Source: DAOOVD01 sp035369845 | GTDB lineage: Bacteria > Bacillota > Desulfotomaculia > Desulfotomaculales > Pelotomaculaceae | NCBI GenBank assembly: GCA_035369845.1 | Contig: DAOOVD010000036.1 | Span: forward strand, 1-24,717 | Direction: 5' to 3' | Length of the DNA: 24,717 bases | Part shown: positions 1-6,683 of the stretch, in pieces | Layout of the letters: every line of letters starts with the position of its first letter | How positions within the stretch are numbered: the stretch's first letter is position 1 | Program-made: the position numbers and the translations under genes | The notes under the pieces: generated by a model | What the model was told of the DNA's origin: nothing | Database searches by the model: none | The model's input: the letters and a program-made list of their open reading frames with translations, nothing else

Positions 1-41
1 TTAACGTGGGGTTTCGTCCGCTCAAATCTCTGTTTGGCCAT
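1..41 (-). CDS. tuf: Elongation factor Tu, N-terminal fragment cut by the window edge
   Basis: The visible 13 codons read MAKQRFERTKPHVN (the last codon is incomplete), the near-invariant start of bacterial EF-Tu, the GTPase that delivers aminoacyl-tRNA to the ribosome. A strong ribosome-binding site, GAGGAGG, lies just upstream (around 49-56). The gene follows the tRNA cluster on the same strand but has its own leader of about 240 bases, including a TATAAT-like box. The rest of the gene is outside the window. Confidence 0.93.
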   Translation of the reverse strand, partial: MAKQRFERTKPHV

Positions 42-114
42 CGGTTCTTCCTCCTCACTTGTTTACTCAAACCAGATTGTTACATGCCTTAAAATTATTT
101 CCACATTTCTCTAT

Positions 115-120
115 ATTATA
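115..120 (-). promoter_or_regulatory. tuf: Possible -10 box of the tuf promoter
   Basis: A TATAAT hexamer stands in the A/T-rich leader about 75 bases upstream of the tuf start. I could not find a convincing -35 box 16-18 bases further up, so this is a weak call. The preceding terminator at 243-271 means that tuf probably needs its own promoter. Confidence 0.4.
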
Positions 121-242
121 CAAAAAGGTGGAAAGACGATGATTTAATTCTATATGTCTTGAAAAATTCCTCCCGAACCTCCCAAAAAAATGGGTAAGCC
201 TTTTCGTCTAAAATGCCGGGAGACGGCGCCCTGCCGCCGCTA

Positions 243-271
243 AAAAACAAAAATCCGGTGCTTCCCACCGG
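243..271 (-). terminator. Intrinsic terminator of the tRNA cluster
   Basis: On the minus strand, CCGGTG and CACCGG pair around a GGAAG loop and are followed by ATTTTTGTTTTTT. The hairpin sits about 15 bases after the 3' end of tRNA-Met, so it closes the five-gene tRNA transcript before tuf. Confidence 0.88.
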
Positions 272-285
272 TCAATTCTTTCTGT

Positions 286-362
286 TGGTAGCGGCGCAGG
301 GACTTGAACCCCGGACACCACGGGTATGAACCGTGTGCTCTAACCAGCTGAGCTACGCCGCC
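286..362 (-). tRNA. tRNA-Met (CAT anticodon), elongator
   Basis: A 77-nt cloverleaf with acceptor arms GGCGGCG and CGCCGCT, anticodon loop TTCATAC between CACGG and CCGTG, T-loop GGTTCAAGTCC and an encoded CCA end. Position 1 pairs with position 72 and the anticodon stem lacks the three G-C pairs of the initiator, so I call the elongator form. An Ile tRNA with a modified CAT anticodon cannot be excluded by eye. Confidence 0.88.
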
Positions 363-365
363 CCA

Positions 366-517
366 TTGAGAGGTTAAATGTGAGAGTGATGAGATGTGAA
401 ACGTGAGATCGAAAGTGAGAATTCTTGATGGAATCCGCTTTTGCGAATTCCTTTCATCCTCACTTCTCATTTCTCATTTCCTGCGTCTCAATTCGCTTCT
501 CACTTCTCACTTCTGAT
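366..517. repeat. Palindromic tRNA spacer with purine-rich arms and a GGAATCCGC hairpin
   Basis: The spacer between tRNA-Met and tRNA-Thr is an imperfect inverted repeat. Its left arm is rich in GTGAGA-like words and its right arm in CTTCTCAC-like words (two adjacent copies near 497-510). The centre (430-451) is a hairpin, GGAATCCGC-TTTT-GCGAATTCC, with one mismatch. A related hairpin stands in another tRNA spacer at 875-896. I see no gene here. Confidence 0.6.
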
Positions 518-519
518 TG

Positions 520-595
<76 letters not shown>

Positions 596-597
596 AT

Positions 598-673
<76 letters not shown>

Positions 674-744
674 ATGCTGCAAACATCATTATATCATACA
701 ACGGCACGTTCCGCAAACGGAACGCGCCCGCTCCGTACAGGCGC

Positions 745-829
745 TGGTGGAGGGGGCTGGATTCGAACCAGCGAAGGCTGCGCCGGCAGATTTACAGTCT
801 GCTCCCTTTGACCGCTCGGGAACCCCTCC
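745..829 (-). tRNA. tRNA-Tyr (GTA anticodon)
   Basis: An 85-nt class II tRNA with a long variable arm, acceptor GGAGGGG, anticodon loop CTGTAAA between CAGA and TCTG, T-loop GGTTCGAATCC and an encoded CCA end. The length and variable arm fit Tyr, and the anticodon settles it. Confidence 0.93.
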
Positions 830-837
830 ATACCGGT

Positions 838-937
838 CGTCGTTAGTCATTCGTCGGCCGCCGGATTGCTTGTTGGAATCCGGCTTCGCCGATTCCTTCT
901 ATTCCGGCATCGACGTCCGACGTACAGATCGTCTGAA
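838..937. repeat. Palindromic tRNA spacer with a GGAATCCGGC hairpin
   Basis: The spacer between tRNA-Tyr and tRNA-Thr has imperfect inverted arms (CGTCGG...CCGGAT on the left, ATTCCGGC...CCGACG on the right). They flank a central hairpin at 875-896, GGAATCCGGC-TTC-GCCGATTCC, with one bulged base. The hairpin resembles the one at 430-451 although the arms do not match. Confidence 0.55.
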
Positions 938-938
938 C

Positions 939-1014
939 TGGAGCCGGCGATGGGACTCGAACCCGCAACCTGCTGATTACAAGTCAGCTGCTCTGCCAAT
1001 TGAGCTACGCCGGC
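939..1014 (-). tRNA. tRNA-Thr (TGT anticodon)
   Basis: A 76-nt cloverleaf: acceptor GCCGGCG, anticodon loop CTTGTAA between GCTGA and TCAGC, T-loop GGTTCGAGTCC, and an encoded CCA end. It is the first gene of the tRNA transcript, about 15 bases after the -10 box at 1030-1035. With tRNA-Thr(GGT) it gives two Thr isoacceptors in one cluster. Confidence 0.93.
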
Positions 1015-1029
1015 AGTCACGCAATAAAA

Positions 1030-1058
1030 ATTATAAGCCATAATAAAGTCACTGTCAA
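1030..1058 (-). promoter_or_regulatory. Consensus sigma-A promoter of the tRNA cluster
   Basis: TTGACA (1053-1058) and TATAAT (1030-1035) match the housekeeping consensus at all twelve positions with a 17-base spacer. It lies directly upstream of tRNA-Thr(TGT), as expected for a highly expressed stable-RNA operon. Confidence 0.93.
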
Positions 1059-1202
1059 CCACACCGGGCTGGAAAAAATAAACCCTTAAAAAGCAAGAGC
1101 GGAACCGTTTTTAACAGCCAACCGTTCATGATCTGCCGCCGCAACCGCTGATGAAAATAGCTGAAAGCCGGCGCAGGGCGCAGAAACAATGGCAGCCCCT
1201 TC

Positions 1203-1305
1203 GTCCCGGACTGCAGACAAACTGTCCGGGACCTTGAGGCTTAAAGGAAGCGAGAGATATTGCGCAGCGTCTTAACCGAGCCGGGCGAAGTGAGGATGCG
1301 ATATT
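1203..1305. repeat. Fragment of the dispersed palindromic repeat (copy D)
   Basis: It begins with a perfect hairpin: GTCCCGGAC and GTCCGGGAC (1203-1211 and 1224-1232) around TGCAGACAAACT. It then aligns with the start of the repeat near 16088 (GATATTGCGCAGC). Its last 25 bases, ending in GGATGCGATATT, are the exact reverse complement of part of the copy near 16476-16503. This fills the space between sigH and the tRNA promoter; I see nothing recognisable in 1059-1202. Confidence 0.65.
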
Positions 1306-1341
1306 AAAAATTACGACAAGCGGGAACCTTCCCCCTTGTCG
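1306..1341 (-). terminator. Intrinsic terminator of sigH
   Basis: CGACAAG (1314-1320) pairs with CTTGTCG (1335-1341), with a further GGGAA/TTCCC inside. On the minus strand the stem is followed by TAATTTTTAATAT. It lies 36 bases after the sigH stop. The other side also has a short T-run, so it may work in both directions. Confidence 0.8.
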
Positions 1342-1377
1342 CATTTTTATCGCAGGTTGATTCGTTGATTGGCTGGT

Positions 1378-2022
1378 TCAAACCTCTCTCTTTTCAAGGT
1401 AGCGTTCCAGTTTTCGCTTGACACGCTGCAGCGCGTTGTCGATAGATTTCACGTGCCGCTTCAAGTCTTCGGCTATTTCCTGGTAGGATTTGCCTTCCAG
1501 GTAGGACATCAATACCTTCCACTCCAGTGAACTGAGGATCTCGCCCATTTTTTCCTCTATATCGTCAAACTCCTCCCTGGAAATGATCAGTTCCTCCGGG
1601 TCCGTAATTTTCGACCCGGATATGATGTCCAGCAAGGTGCGGTCGGAATCCTCGTCATAAATGGGCTTGTTCAAGGAAACATAAGAGTTCAGCGGGATGT
1701 GCTTCTGCCTTGTGGCAGTTTTAATTGCGGTAATAATCTGCCTGGTGATGCACAATTCGGCAAAGGCGCGGAATGAAGACAGCTTGTCCAGCCTGAAATC
1801 GCGAATCGCCTTGTATAATCCGATCATGCCTTCCTGGATGATATCCTCCCGGTCGGCCCCGATCAAAAAATAGGAGCGCGCCTTGGCACGGACAAAATTC
1901 TTATATTTATTGATAAGGAACTCTAGTGCGGCATCATCACCCTCCCGCGCAAATTCAACCACCTCTTCGTCGACCAGTACCTGGTAGCTGTTGGAAAACT
2001 CCCTCTGGGCTTGAAGACTCAC
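1378..2022 (-). CDS. sigH: RNA polymerase sporulation/stationary-phase sigma factor SigH
   Basis: This 214-residue sigma-70 family protein directs RNA polymerase to early sporulation and transition-state promoters; that role is known from Bacillus SigH and inferred here. Region 2 is clear (DREDIIQEGMIGLYKAIRDF near residue 57, then FRAFAELCITRQIITAIK). Region 4 is the C-terminal helix-turn-helix (SYQEIAEDLKRHVKSIDNAL). Length is usual for SigH. The ATG follows GGGGGGAT at a short distance. It sits downstream of yacP, as in Bacillus, but behind its own sigma-A promoter with a leader of about 150 nt. Upstream genes rlmB and yacP and downstream tuf match the standard Firmicutes order. Confidence 0.95.
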   Translation of the reverse strand: MSLQAQREFSNSYQVLVDEEVVEFAREGDDAALEFLINKYKNFVRAKARSYFLIGADREDIIQEGMIGLYKAIRDFRLDKLSSFRAFAELCITRQIITAIKTATRQKHIPLNSYVSLNKPIYDEDSDRTLLDIISGSKITDPEELIISREEFDDIEEKMGEILSSLEWKVLMSYLEGKSYQEIAEDLKRHVKSIDNALQRVKRKLERYLEKREV

Positions 2023-2052
2023 ATTATCCCCCCGTAATTATCTTTTCCCTAT

Positions 2053-2112
2053 AGGAAAAATAAAAAGGCCTTTTCCCTCGTCCAGTAACAATGATCCGGG
2101 GAAAACCCCGGA
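2053..2112. promoter_or_regulatory. Two hairpins in the sigH leader
   Basis: The leader holds a perfect 7-bp stem with a 4-base loop (TCCGGGG at 2095-2101 and CCCCGGA at 2106-2112) and a second stem (2053-2060 with 2071-2078) enclosing most of the palindrome AAAAGGCCTTTT (2063-2074). The second hairpin lies about 30 bases from the sigH start codon. The first is followed by T7 (2119-2125) only on the plus strand, six bases after the stem, so it is not a sense-strand terminator. Function is unknown. Confidence 0.4.
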
Positions 2113-2181
2113 CGGCGCTTTTTTTCCTACGGGGTAAGGCATTGAAAAGTCAGGCGGGTTTCCAGTATAGTTTCCATCCCT

Positions 2182-2210
2182 ATTATAACGAAGGGCAAAT
2201 AGATCGTCAA
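2182..2210 (-). promoter_or_regulatory. sigH: Sigma-A promoter of sigH
   Basis: TTGACG (2205-2210) and TATAAT (2182-2187) are 17 bases apart, one mismatch from consensus. Transcription would start near 2175, just after the yacP stop, giving a leader of about 150 bases. Confidence 0.85.
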
Positions 2211-2236
2211 GGTAAAAATAAGACAAGCATGTTTTG

Positions 2237-2746
2237 CTATTTCTTCCCACGCCGCCATTTTTCCAGCCTGGACCTGACTTTGTCCAGAATTCTGTTTTCC
2301 AGGTAACTGTCCGCCGGTTTGGTCCGGACATACAATTCCCCCGCTTCTCTCTTCACCCGGTCAATCAGCGCTCGCAGTTCGTGAGGGGTGAGCCGGTACG
2401 CCCCCTTCCCGAAAACGATCCTCTGCTCGTCCCAATCCGACGTAGCCACGTAAACCGCGCCTTCACTCAAAAGCCCGCCGACCAGGCGCTCGATCAGGGC
2501 GTCGGCCGTCTCGCCCTGCTGGGTGTAAATAACCTCAACCCCGTCGACCGTTTCGGTTCTGTCGGCCTGATTTTTAACCTGGTGTGCGTCGAAAACAACC
2601 ACCACTTTTTGGCCGGAGAGGGGGGAATAATCGGCCAGTATTGAAACCAGCCTCGACCTGGCGTGCTCGAGGTCCGGCTTTAACTTTTCAAGTTCCGGCC
2701 AGGCATAAATTACATTATACCCGTCAACTACGAGGAACTCCTTCAT
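2237..2746 (-). CDS. yacP: NYN-domain ribonuclease YacP (Rae1 family)
   Basis: This 169-residue protein matches the YacP/Rae1 family of PIN-like NYN nucleases. In Bacillus, Rae1 is a ribosome-associated endonuclease that cuts mRNA in the A site. The N-terminal strand FLVVDGYNVIYAW (residues 4-16) carries the first catalytic Asp. VVVVFDAHQV and VYVATSDWDEQ supply further acidic residues of the PIN fold. The ATG lies inside the end of rlmB (23-base overlap), with AGAGGAG upstream, so the pair is translationally coupled. The order rlmB-yacP-sigH is conserved in Firmicutes, which supports the call. Confidence 0.9.
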   Translation of the reverse strand: MKEFLVVDGYNVIYAWPELEKLKPDLEHARSRLVSILADYSPLSGQKVVVVFDAHQVKNQADRTETVDGVEVIYTQQGETADALIERLVGGLLSEGAVYVATSDWDEQRIVFGKGAYRLTPHELRALIDRVKREAGELYVRTKPADSYLENRILDKVRSRLEKWRRGKK

Positions 2747-3482
2747 TTAAAACTTTTCTCCTCTGCCTTACCACTTCATAGGCAAGCAGCGCGGCAGCTA
2801 CGGATGCGTTGAGCGAATTTACCCGTCCAGCCATGGGCAGCCGCACCAGGATGTCGCACCTCTCTCTCGTCAATCTTCCCAGCCCCCTGTCCTCGCCGCC
2901 GATGACCAGCGCCAGCGGGCCGTCAAGCCTGGCGTCCCAAAAAATCTCCTCTCCTTCCGCATCGGCTCCCACTATCCAAATTCCCTTCTCTTTTAAAAAC
3001 TCAATCGTCTGTACGATATTTGACACCCTGGCCACCGGCACGTATTCGATCGCTCCGGCGGAAGCCCTGGCTACTGCTGGTGTCAGCGGTACGGAACGCC
3101 GGCGCGGGATAACGACCCCGTGCGCTCCCGACCCGTCTGCCGTGCGGAGTATCGCCCCCAGGTTGCGGGGATCGTGAATCTGATCGAGAACGATAAGAAA
3201 CGGCGCTTCTCCCGGGGCGGCGCCGGCCAGAATGTCCCCGACTTCCACGTATTCCTTGGCCGCGGCAAGAGCGACCACACCCTGATGGGACGCCGCCGGG
3301 ACAAACTCATCCAGGCGCCGGCGGCCGACCTTCTGCACGGGAATTCTTTTTTCCCTGGCCAGAAAGCAGATGTCCCTCAACGGCCCGCCCGTCATTTCAC
3401 CCGCCACGAAAATCTTGTTGATCGGACGGCCCGACTTCAGCGCCTCCCGCACCGGGTTCCGTCCGGCAATAACGTCATCCAG
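2724..3482 (-). CDS. rlmB: 23S rRNA 2'-O-methyltransferase RlmB-type (SpoU/TrmH family)
   Basis: A SPOUT-class methyltransferase that uses S-adenosylmethionine to methylate a ribose in 23S rRNA; the position (G2251 in E. coli) is known from the family and inferred here. The SpoU motifs are present: VLDQIHDPRNLGAILRTAD, LVIGGEDRGLG and RLPMAGRVNSLNASVAAALL, which form the knotted cofactor site. The nearest ordinary start is GTG at 3452, but the reading frame continues upstream with DDVIAGRNPV, the conserved N-terminus of the family. I therefore place the start at CTG 3480-3482, seven bases after AAGGGGAG. An in-frame TAA lies further up, and there is no ATG, GTG or TTG between it and 3452. A frameshift from sequencing is the alternative. 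Confidence 0.9.
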   Translation of the reverse strand: MDDVIAGRNPVREALKSGRPINKIFVAGEMTGGPLRDICFLAREKRIPVQKVGRRRLDEFVPAASHQGVVALAAAKEYVEVGDILAGAAPGEAPFLIVLDQIHDPRNLGAILRTADGSGAHGVVIPRRRSVPLTPAVARASAGAIEYVPVARVSNIVQTIEFLKEKGIWIVGADAEGEEIFWDARLDGPLALVIGGEDRGLGRLTRERCDILVRLPMAGRVNSLNASVAAALLAYEVVRQRRKVLNEGVPRS

Positions 3483-3507
3483 CGAAGCTCTCCCCTTATC
3501 TTGTTAT

Positions 3508-3727
3508 ATACTTATGGTGTTCAATCCGCTTGGCAAAAAAGTGCTCCGCGTCGAGTGAACTGACAGCTTGCTTCGGGCGAAATTGGACCACCTTCAACTC
3601 AACGTCCTGTTTCGGTGAAGGCTGTCGCGGACATCCATGTCCGCTCCTCCAATTTCGCAGCCTCGCTGCGCTGAGTTCACTTTGCAACGCTCCGCAATAT
3701 TGCAGCGGCTTGAAACACCATAAGTAT
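3508..3727. repeat. Dispersed palindromic intergenic repeat, copy A (about 220 bp)
   Basis: The whole gap between thyX and rlmB is one imperfect inverted repeat. The outer arms read ATACTTATGGTGTT(T)CAA and its complement, and the inner arms share AGTGAACT...GAAATTGGA. The centre (3583-3636) contains a core, TTGGACC-CCTTCAAC...CGCGGACA, that recurs at 16366-16416 and 19304-19357. Terminal inverted repeats without an open reading frame resemble a MITE or a large RNA hairpin. Between 3728 and 3828 I see nothing else. Confidence 0.75.
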
Positions 3728-3828
3728 TCGTTCCCGGGCCTTAAGGCATAGCCAGGGGATGTGGCGCGTTTGCCCTTGAGCTCTCCAACATAGCCACTAT
3801 AGAAAGCCCTTGTTATACGAAAGATTAC

Positions 3829-4569
3829 TTACAAATGTTTGAACTTCTCTTTTACCTCATAACTCCGGCCGCAGCTCATTTTGCCTTCCGGACAGGGACC
3901 CCTCAAACATCCCGGCCCGGCCTCCCCGAAAATCACGGGGGCAACCGCCCTGACCAGGCGGAGCATCTCAGTCGCCAGGGTCCTGATCTCCCACTGGGCC
4001 CTGTTGCAGCAGCGCAGGGAAAAGAAATGAAGCAATTCCCTGGCGTTCATGGTAACCAGCATCTTGGTTTCCGCGGCATTGGGCAGCACGAACCGGGCAT
4101 CCTCATGGGCAGACTCTCCGCCGCTTCCCAGCTTTTCCACCCAGAAATCGTACCATTTCTGAATCTGGATCATCTGGCTCTTGAATATTTCCACGTACTC
4201 CCGCCCCAGTGCCTCGATCCTGGGAGGGATGATATAGCCGAAAACACCGTCCTCCTTCGACACGCCCGCCTCGGACACGTAGCGCTGCGACTTGACGCTG
4301 AAACTGGCGATGCGGTGTCTGGTGATCTGGGCAAGCAGGCTGCGGGACACCCCCTCGATCCCGAATGTAAAACTTGCGTGTTCGACGGGTGAAAGATGGC
4401 CCGCTTCGGTAAGCCTTTTTAAGAAAGATTCCTGGCTTCGGGCTTCTATCCCTTCTTTCAGCTCGTCTATGCCAGCCGGGGAATAGCAAAGCTTGGCCCC
4501 CATGGCTACAATTTCCTGGGGGGCGGGAGTATATCTCAGAAGAGTGACGCTCAGCTTTTTAACGCCCAT
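3829..4569 (-). CDS. thyX: Flavin-dependent thymidylate synthase ThyX
   Basis: ThyX makes dTMP from dUMP using methylene-tetrahydrofolate and FAD/NADPH, independently of ThyA. This 246-residue protein carries the family signature as RHRIASFSVKSQRY (residues 84-97): Arg-His-Arg and the Ser/Arg-Tyr positions are kept, while the usual Asn is Ser. EHASFTFGIEGVSR (residues 63-76) and the C-terminal ELLHFFSLRCCNRAQWEIR also fit. The ATG has GAGGTG six bases upstream. It lies between mrnC and rlmB, a position absent from Bacillus but plausible in clostridia. The C-terminal tail has four Cys, two in a C-L-R-G-P-C pattern; their role is unknown. Confidence 0.93.
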   Translation of the reverse strand: MGVKKLSVTLLRYTPAPQEIVAMGAKLCYSPAGIDELKEGIEARSQESFLKRLTEAGHLSPVEHASFTFGIEGVSRSLLAQITRHRIASFSVKSQRYVSEAGVSKEDGVFGYIIPPRIEALGREYVEIFKSQMIQIQKWYDFWVEKLGSGGESAHEDARFVLPNAAETKMLVTMNARELLHFFSLRCCNRAQWEIRTLATEMLRLVRAVAPVIFGEAGPGCLRGPCPEGKMSCGRSYEVKEKFKHL

Positions 4570-4753
4570 ATTTCACCTCGGACCGGGTGCGGGCTGCAAG
4601 ATGACGGGCACGAGTGCCCCGGCGCTTCTCCGGGTCCACGGAACTTCCGCTTCGCCGTACCGCGTACCGCAACTTGCTGCCTGCAACCGTTTTTGCCGCC
4701 GCGGTTCTTTTACGCCCGACGGCTGCGTCTTTTCCGGCCGGCTGCCCCGCTTT

Positions 4754-5176
4754 TTATTCCGGCGCTTCATTTTCCCCTTCAGCCGCCTCAAAGGCAGCGG
4801 CCAGGATCTCGTCAAGCCGGGCGGCGTCGCCTTTCAGGTAAAGGTAGCCGACAAGCGCCTCGAAGGCCGTGCTGTGCCGGTATGCCAGTACTTCAACGCC
4901 CTGCGGGGTATGCGGCGACTTGGCATTGCGGCCCCGGCGGACCACCGCCGCTTCTTCCCCGGTGAGCATTTTTCCGATTTTCGTCAAAATTCTGGCCTGG
5001 GCGCCGGCGTTAACGTACTTTACCGCTTCGACATGCAGCCGTTTGACTCTGGTCAGCCCGGCCTCCACCAGGCGGCGCCGTACCGCCAGTTCGAACACGG
5101 CATCCCCCACATAGGCGAGAACAAGCGCTGGCAGGCTGCCGGGACGGTCCATCTTCCCCATACCCCCGCCGTTCAC
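4754..5176 (-). CDS. mrnC: Mini-ribonuclease III (23S rRNA maturation)
   Basis: Mini-III is an RNase III catalytic domain without the double-stranded RNA-binding domain; in Bacillus it trims 23S rRNA ends. This 140-residue protein has the signature ALVLAYVGDAVFELAVRR (Asp 25 is a metal ligand) and the C-terminal STAFEALVGYLYLKGD, matching the second acidic motif. The GTG start overlaps the cysS stop in a GTGA, so translation is coupled to cysS, as in other Firmicutes. About 185 bases without a recognisable feature separate it from thyX. Confidence 0.93.
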   Translation of the reverse strand: MNGGGMGKMDRPGSLPALVLAYVGDAVFELAVRRRLVEAGLTRVKRLHVEAVKYVNAGAQARILTKIGKMLTGEEAAVVRRGRNAKSPHTPQGVEVLAYRHSTAFEALVGYLYLKGDAARLDEILAAAFEAAEGENEAPE

Positions 5177-6663
5177 CGGAAAATCTGCTCCTGCTTTTTC
5201 CAGCGGACTCCCTGCGGCGTATCTTCCAGCACGATGCCCAGTTCCTTCAAACCGTTCCTGATCCGGTCGGCTGTTCCCCAGTCCTTTTTCTTCCGGGCTT
5301 CCTGGCGGATTTCTATTATCAGGCTGAGCAGGCCCTCCGTAAGCCTGGAACTTTCATTGCCGGAACCTTCCAGAAGTATCCTGCCGTCCGGGCCGGTTTG
5401 GAAAATACCCGTCACCTCATTGAACATGTGGAACAAGCCGGCAGCTTTCTTGAGATACTCGCTTTCTTCCGGGGAAAGCCTGCCGCTCATCTGCCGGACA
5501 GCGGAATTTGTTTCCCGGGCCAGGTCGAAGATTACCCCAATGGCCAGGGCCGTGTTCAAATCGTCTTCCATGGCGGCCTCAAAAGAGATTCTCATTCCTT
5601 CCAGGGCGGCCGCCTTCGCATCAAGGCCGCTGCCCTCGCCTGCGCTTGCGGGCGCCCGGCTCCTGTCCACAGGCCTTTCCATGGCTTCGTTCAAGAGCCT
5701 TATGCTCGTCTTGATCCTTTCCAGCCCGCGGCCGGCGGCGGCCATCTTTTCGTCGTCAAAGTCAAGAGGGCTGCGGTAATGGGTGGAAAGGAGGAAAAAA
5801 CGGACTACTTCGGGCGGAAATTTGGCGAGAATGTCCCTCACCAGAAAAAAGTTGCCGAGCGATTTCGACATCTTCTCCTCGTTTACGGTAATGAATCCGT
5901 TGTGCATCCAGTAACGCACGAACTGTTTCCCGGCGAACGCCTCACTCTGCGCAATTTCATTTTCGTGGTGGGGGAAAATCAGGTCATGCCCCCCGCCGTG
6001 TATGTCAAAACCGGCGCCCAGGTATTTGAGCGACATCACCGAGCATTCGATGTGCCAGCCGGGCCGTCCGCGCCCCCACGGGCTGTCCCAGGAAGGCTCG
6101 CCCGGTTTTGCCGCCTTCCACAGGGCAAAGTCCAGCGGGTCGCGCTTGCGGACGTCCACTTCCACCCTGGCCCCGGCCAGCATGTCTTCCGGAGTCCGCC
6201 CGGAAAGCTTCCCGTAACCGCCGAACTTCCGCACTTCGAAGTAAACATCCCCGTCAACCGCGTACGCGTAACCCTTCCTTACAAGTTCCTCAACGGTCTT
6301 GACAATGTCGGCAATGTGCTCTGAAACCTTCGGGTGCTTATCCGCCCTCATCACGTTGAGGGCATCGGCGTCTTTAAAATATTCGCGAATATACCGGCTG
6401 GACAGTTCGAGCGGATCGGCCCCATCTTCCCGCGCCCTGTTGATAATCTTGTCGTCCACGTCGGTAAAATTCTGGACGTAGAGCACCTCGTAACCCTTGT
6501 AGATAAAATACCGTCTCACCGTGTCGAAAAATATGAGCGGCCGGGCATTGCCCAGGTGAATGTAATTGTACGTGGTCGGCCCGCAGACGTAAATATAAAC
6601 CTTGCCGGGCTCGCGGGGCTGAAAGGTTTCCTTGCGCCTGGTCAGGGTATTGTAAATCTCCAC
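5173..6663 (-). CDS. cysS: Cysteinyl-tRNA synthetase
   Basis: This class I enzyme charges tRNA-Cys with cysteine at the expense of ATP. The HIGH-type motif is HLGN within CGPTTYNYIHLGN (near residue 36), and the KMSKS loop is EEKMSKSLGN. Cys and His zinc ligands are visible in CGPTT, HIECSVMS and FPHHENE. I start it at GTG 6661-6663 because AAGGGAGAG lies nine bases upstream and homologues begin MEIYNTLTRRKE. The frame can be extended by eight codons to a TTG at 6687, which would overlap gltX by four bases. It is 496 residues, usual for the family. cysE, found between gltX and cysS in Bacillus, is absent. Confidence 0.95.
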   Translation of the reverse strand: MEIYNTLTRRKETFQPREPGKVYIYVCGPTTYNYIHLGNARPLIFFDTVRRYFIYKGYEVLYVQNFTDVDDKIINRAREDGADPLELSSRYIREYFKDADALNVMRADKHPKVSEHIADIVKTVEELVRKGYAYAVDGDVYFEVRKFGGYGKLSGRTPEDMLAGARVEVDVRKRDPLDFALWKAAKPGEPSWDSPWGRGRPGWHIECSVMSLKYLGAGFDIHGGGHDLIFPHHENEIAQSEAFAGKQFVRYWMHNGFITVNEEKMSKSLGNFFLVRDILAKFPPEVVRFFLLSTHYRSPLDFDDEKMAAAGRGLERIKTSIRLLNEAMERPVDRSRAPASAGEGSGLDAKAAALEGMRISFEAAMEDDLNTALAIGVIFDLARETNSAVRQMSGRLSPEESEYLKKAAGLFHMFNEVTGIFQTGPDGRILLEGSGNESSRLTEGLLSLIIEIRQEARKKKDWGTADRIRNGLKELGIVLEDTPQGVRWKKQEQIFR

Positions 6664-6683
6664 GTGGATACACTCTCCCTTGC

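Noticed and set aside
747..1043. Plus-strand ORF of 98 codons, and minus-strand ORFs 847-1062 and 240-470
   Set aside because: They are translations across tRNA genes and their antisense (GAGFEPAKAAP, WDSNPQPADYKSAALP, GVAQLAEQLTCNQQVAGSSP and GGVAQLVRAHGSYPW are well-known false proteins of this kind).
4493..5779. Plus-strand ORF of 428 codons
   Set aside because: It is antisense to the start of thyX, all of mrnC and the end of cysS, has no ribosome-binding site of note, and reads as low-complexity Ser/Pro/Arg, as expected from high-GC third positions.
5398..6324. Long plus-strand frames at 5398-6324, 7002-8111 and 17925-19034
   Set aside because: They are opposite strongly conserved cysS, gltX and clpC, and have no domain or start signals of their own.
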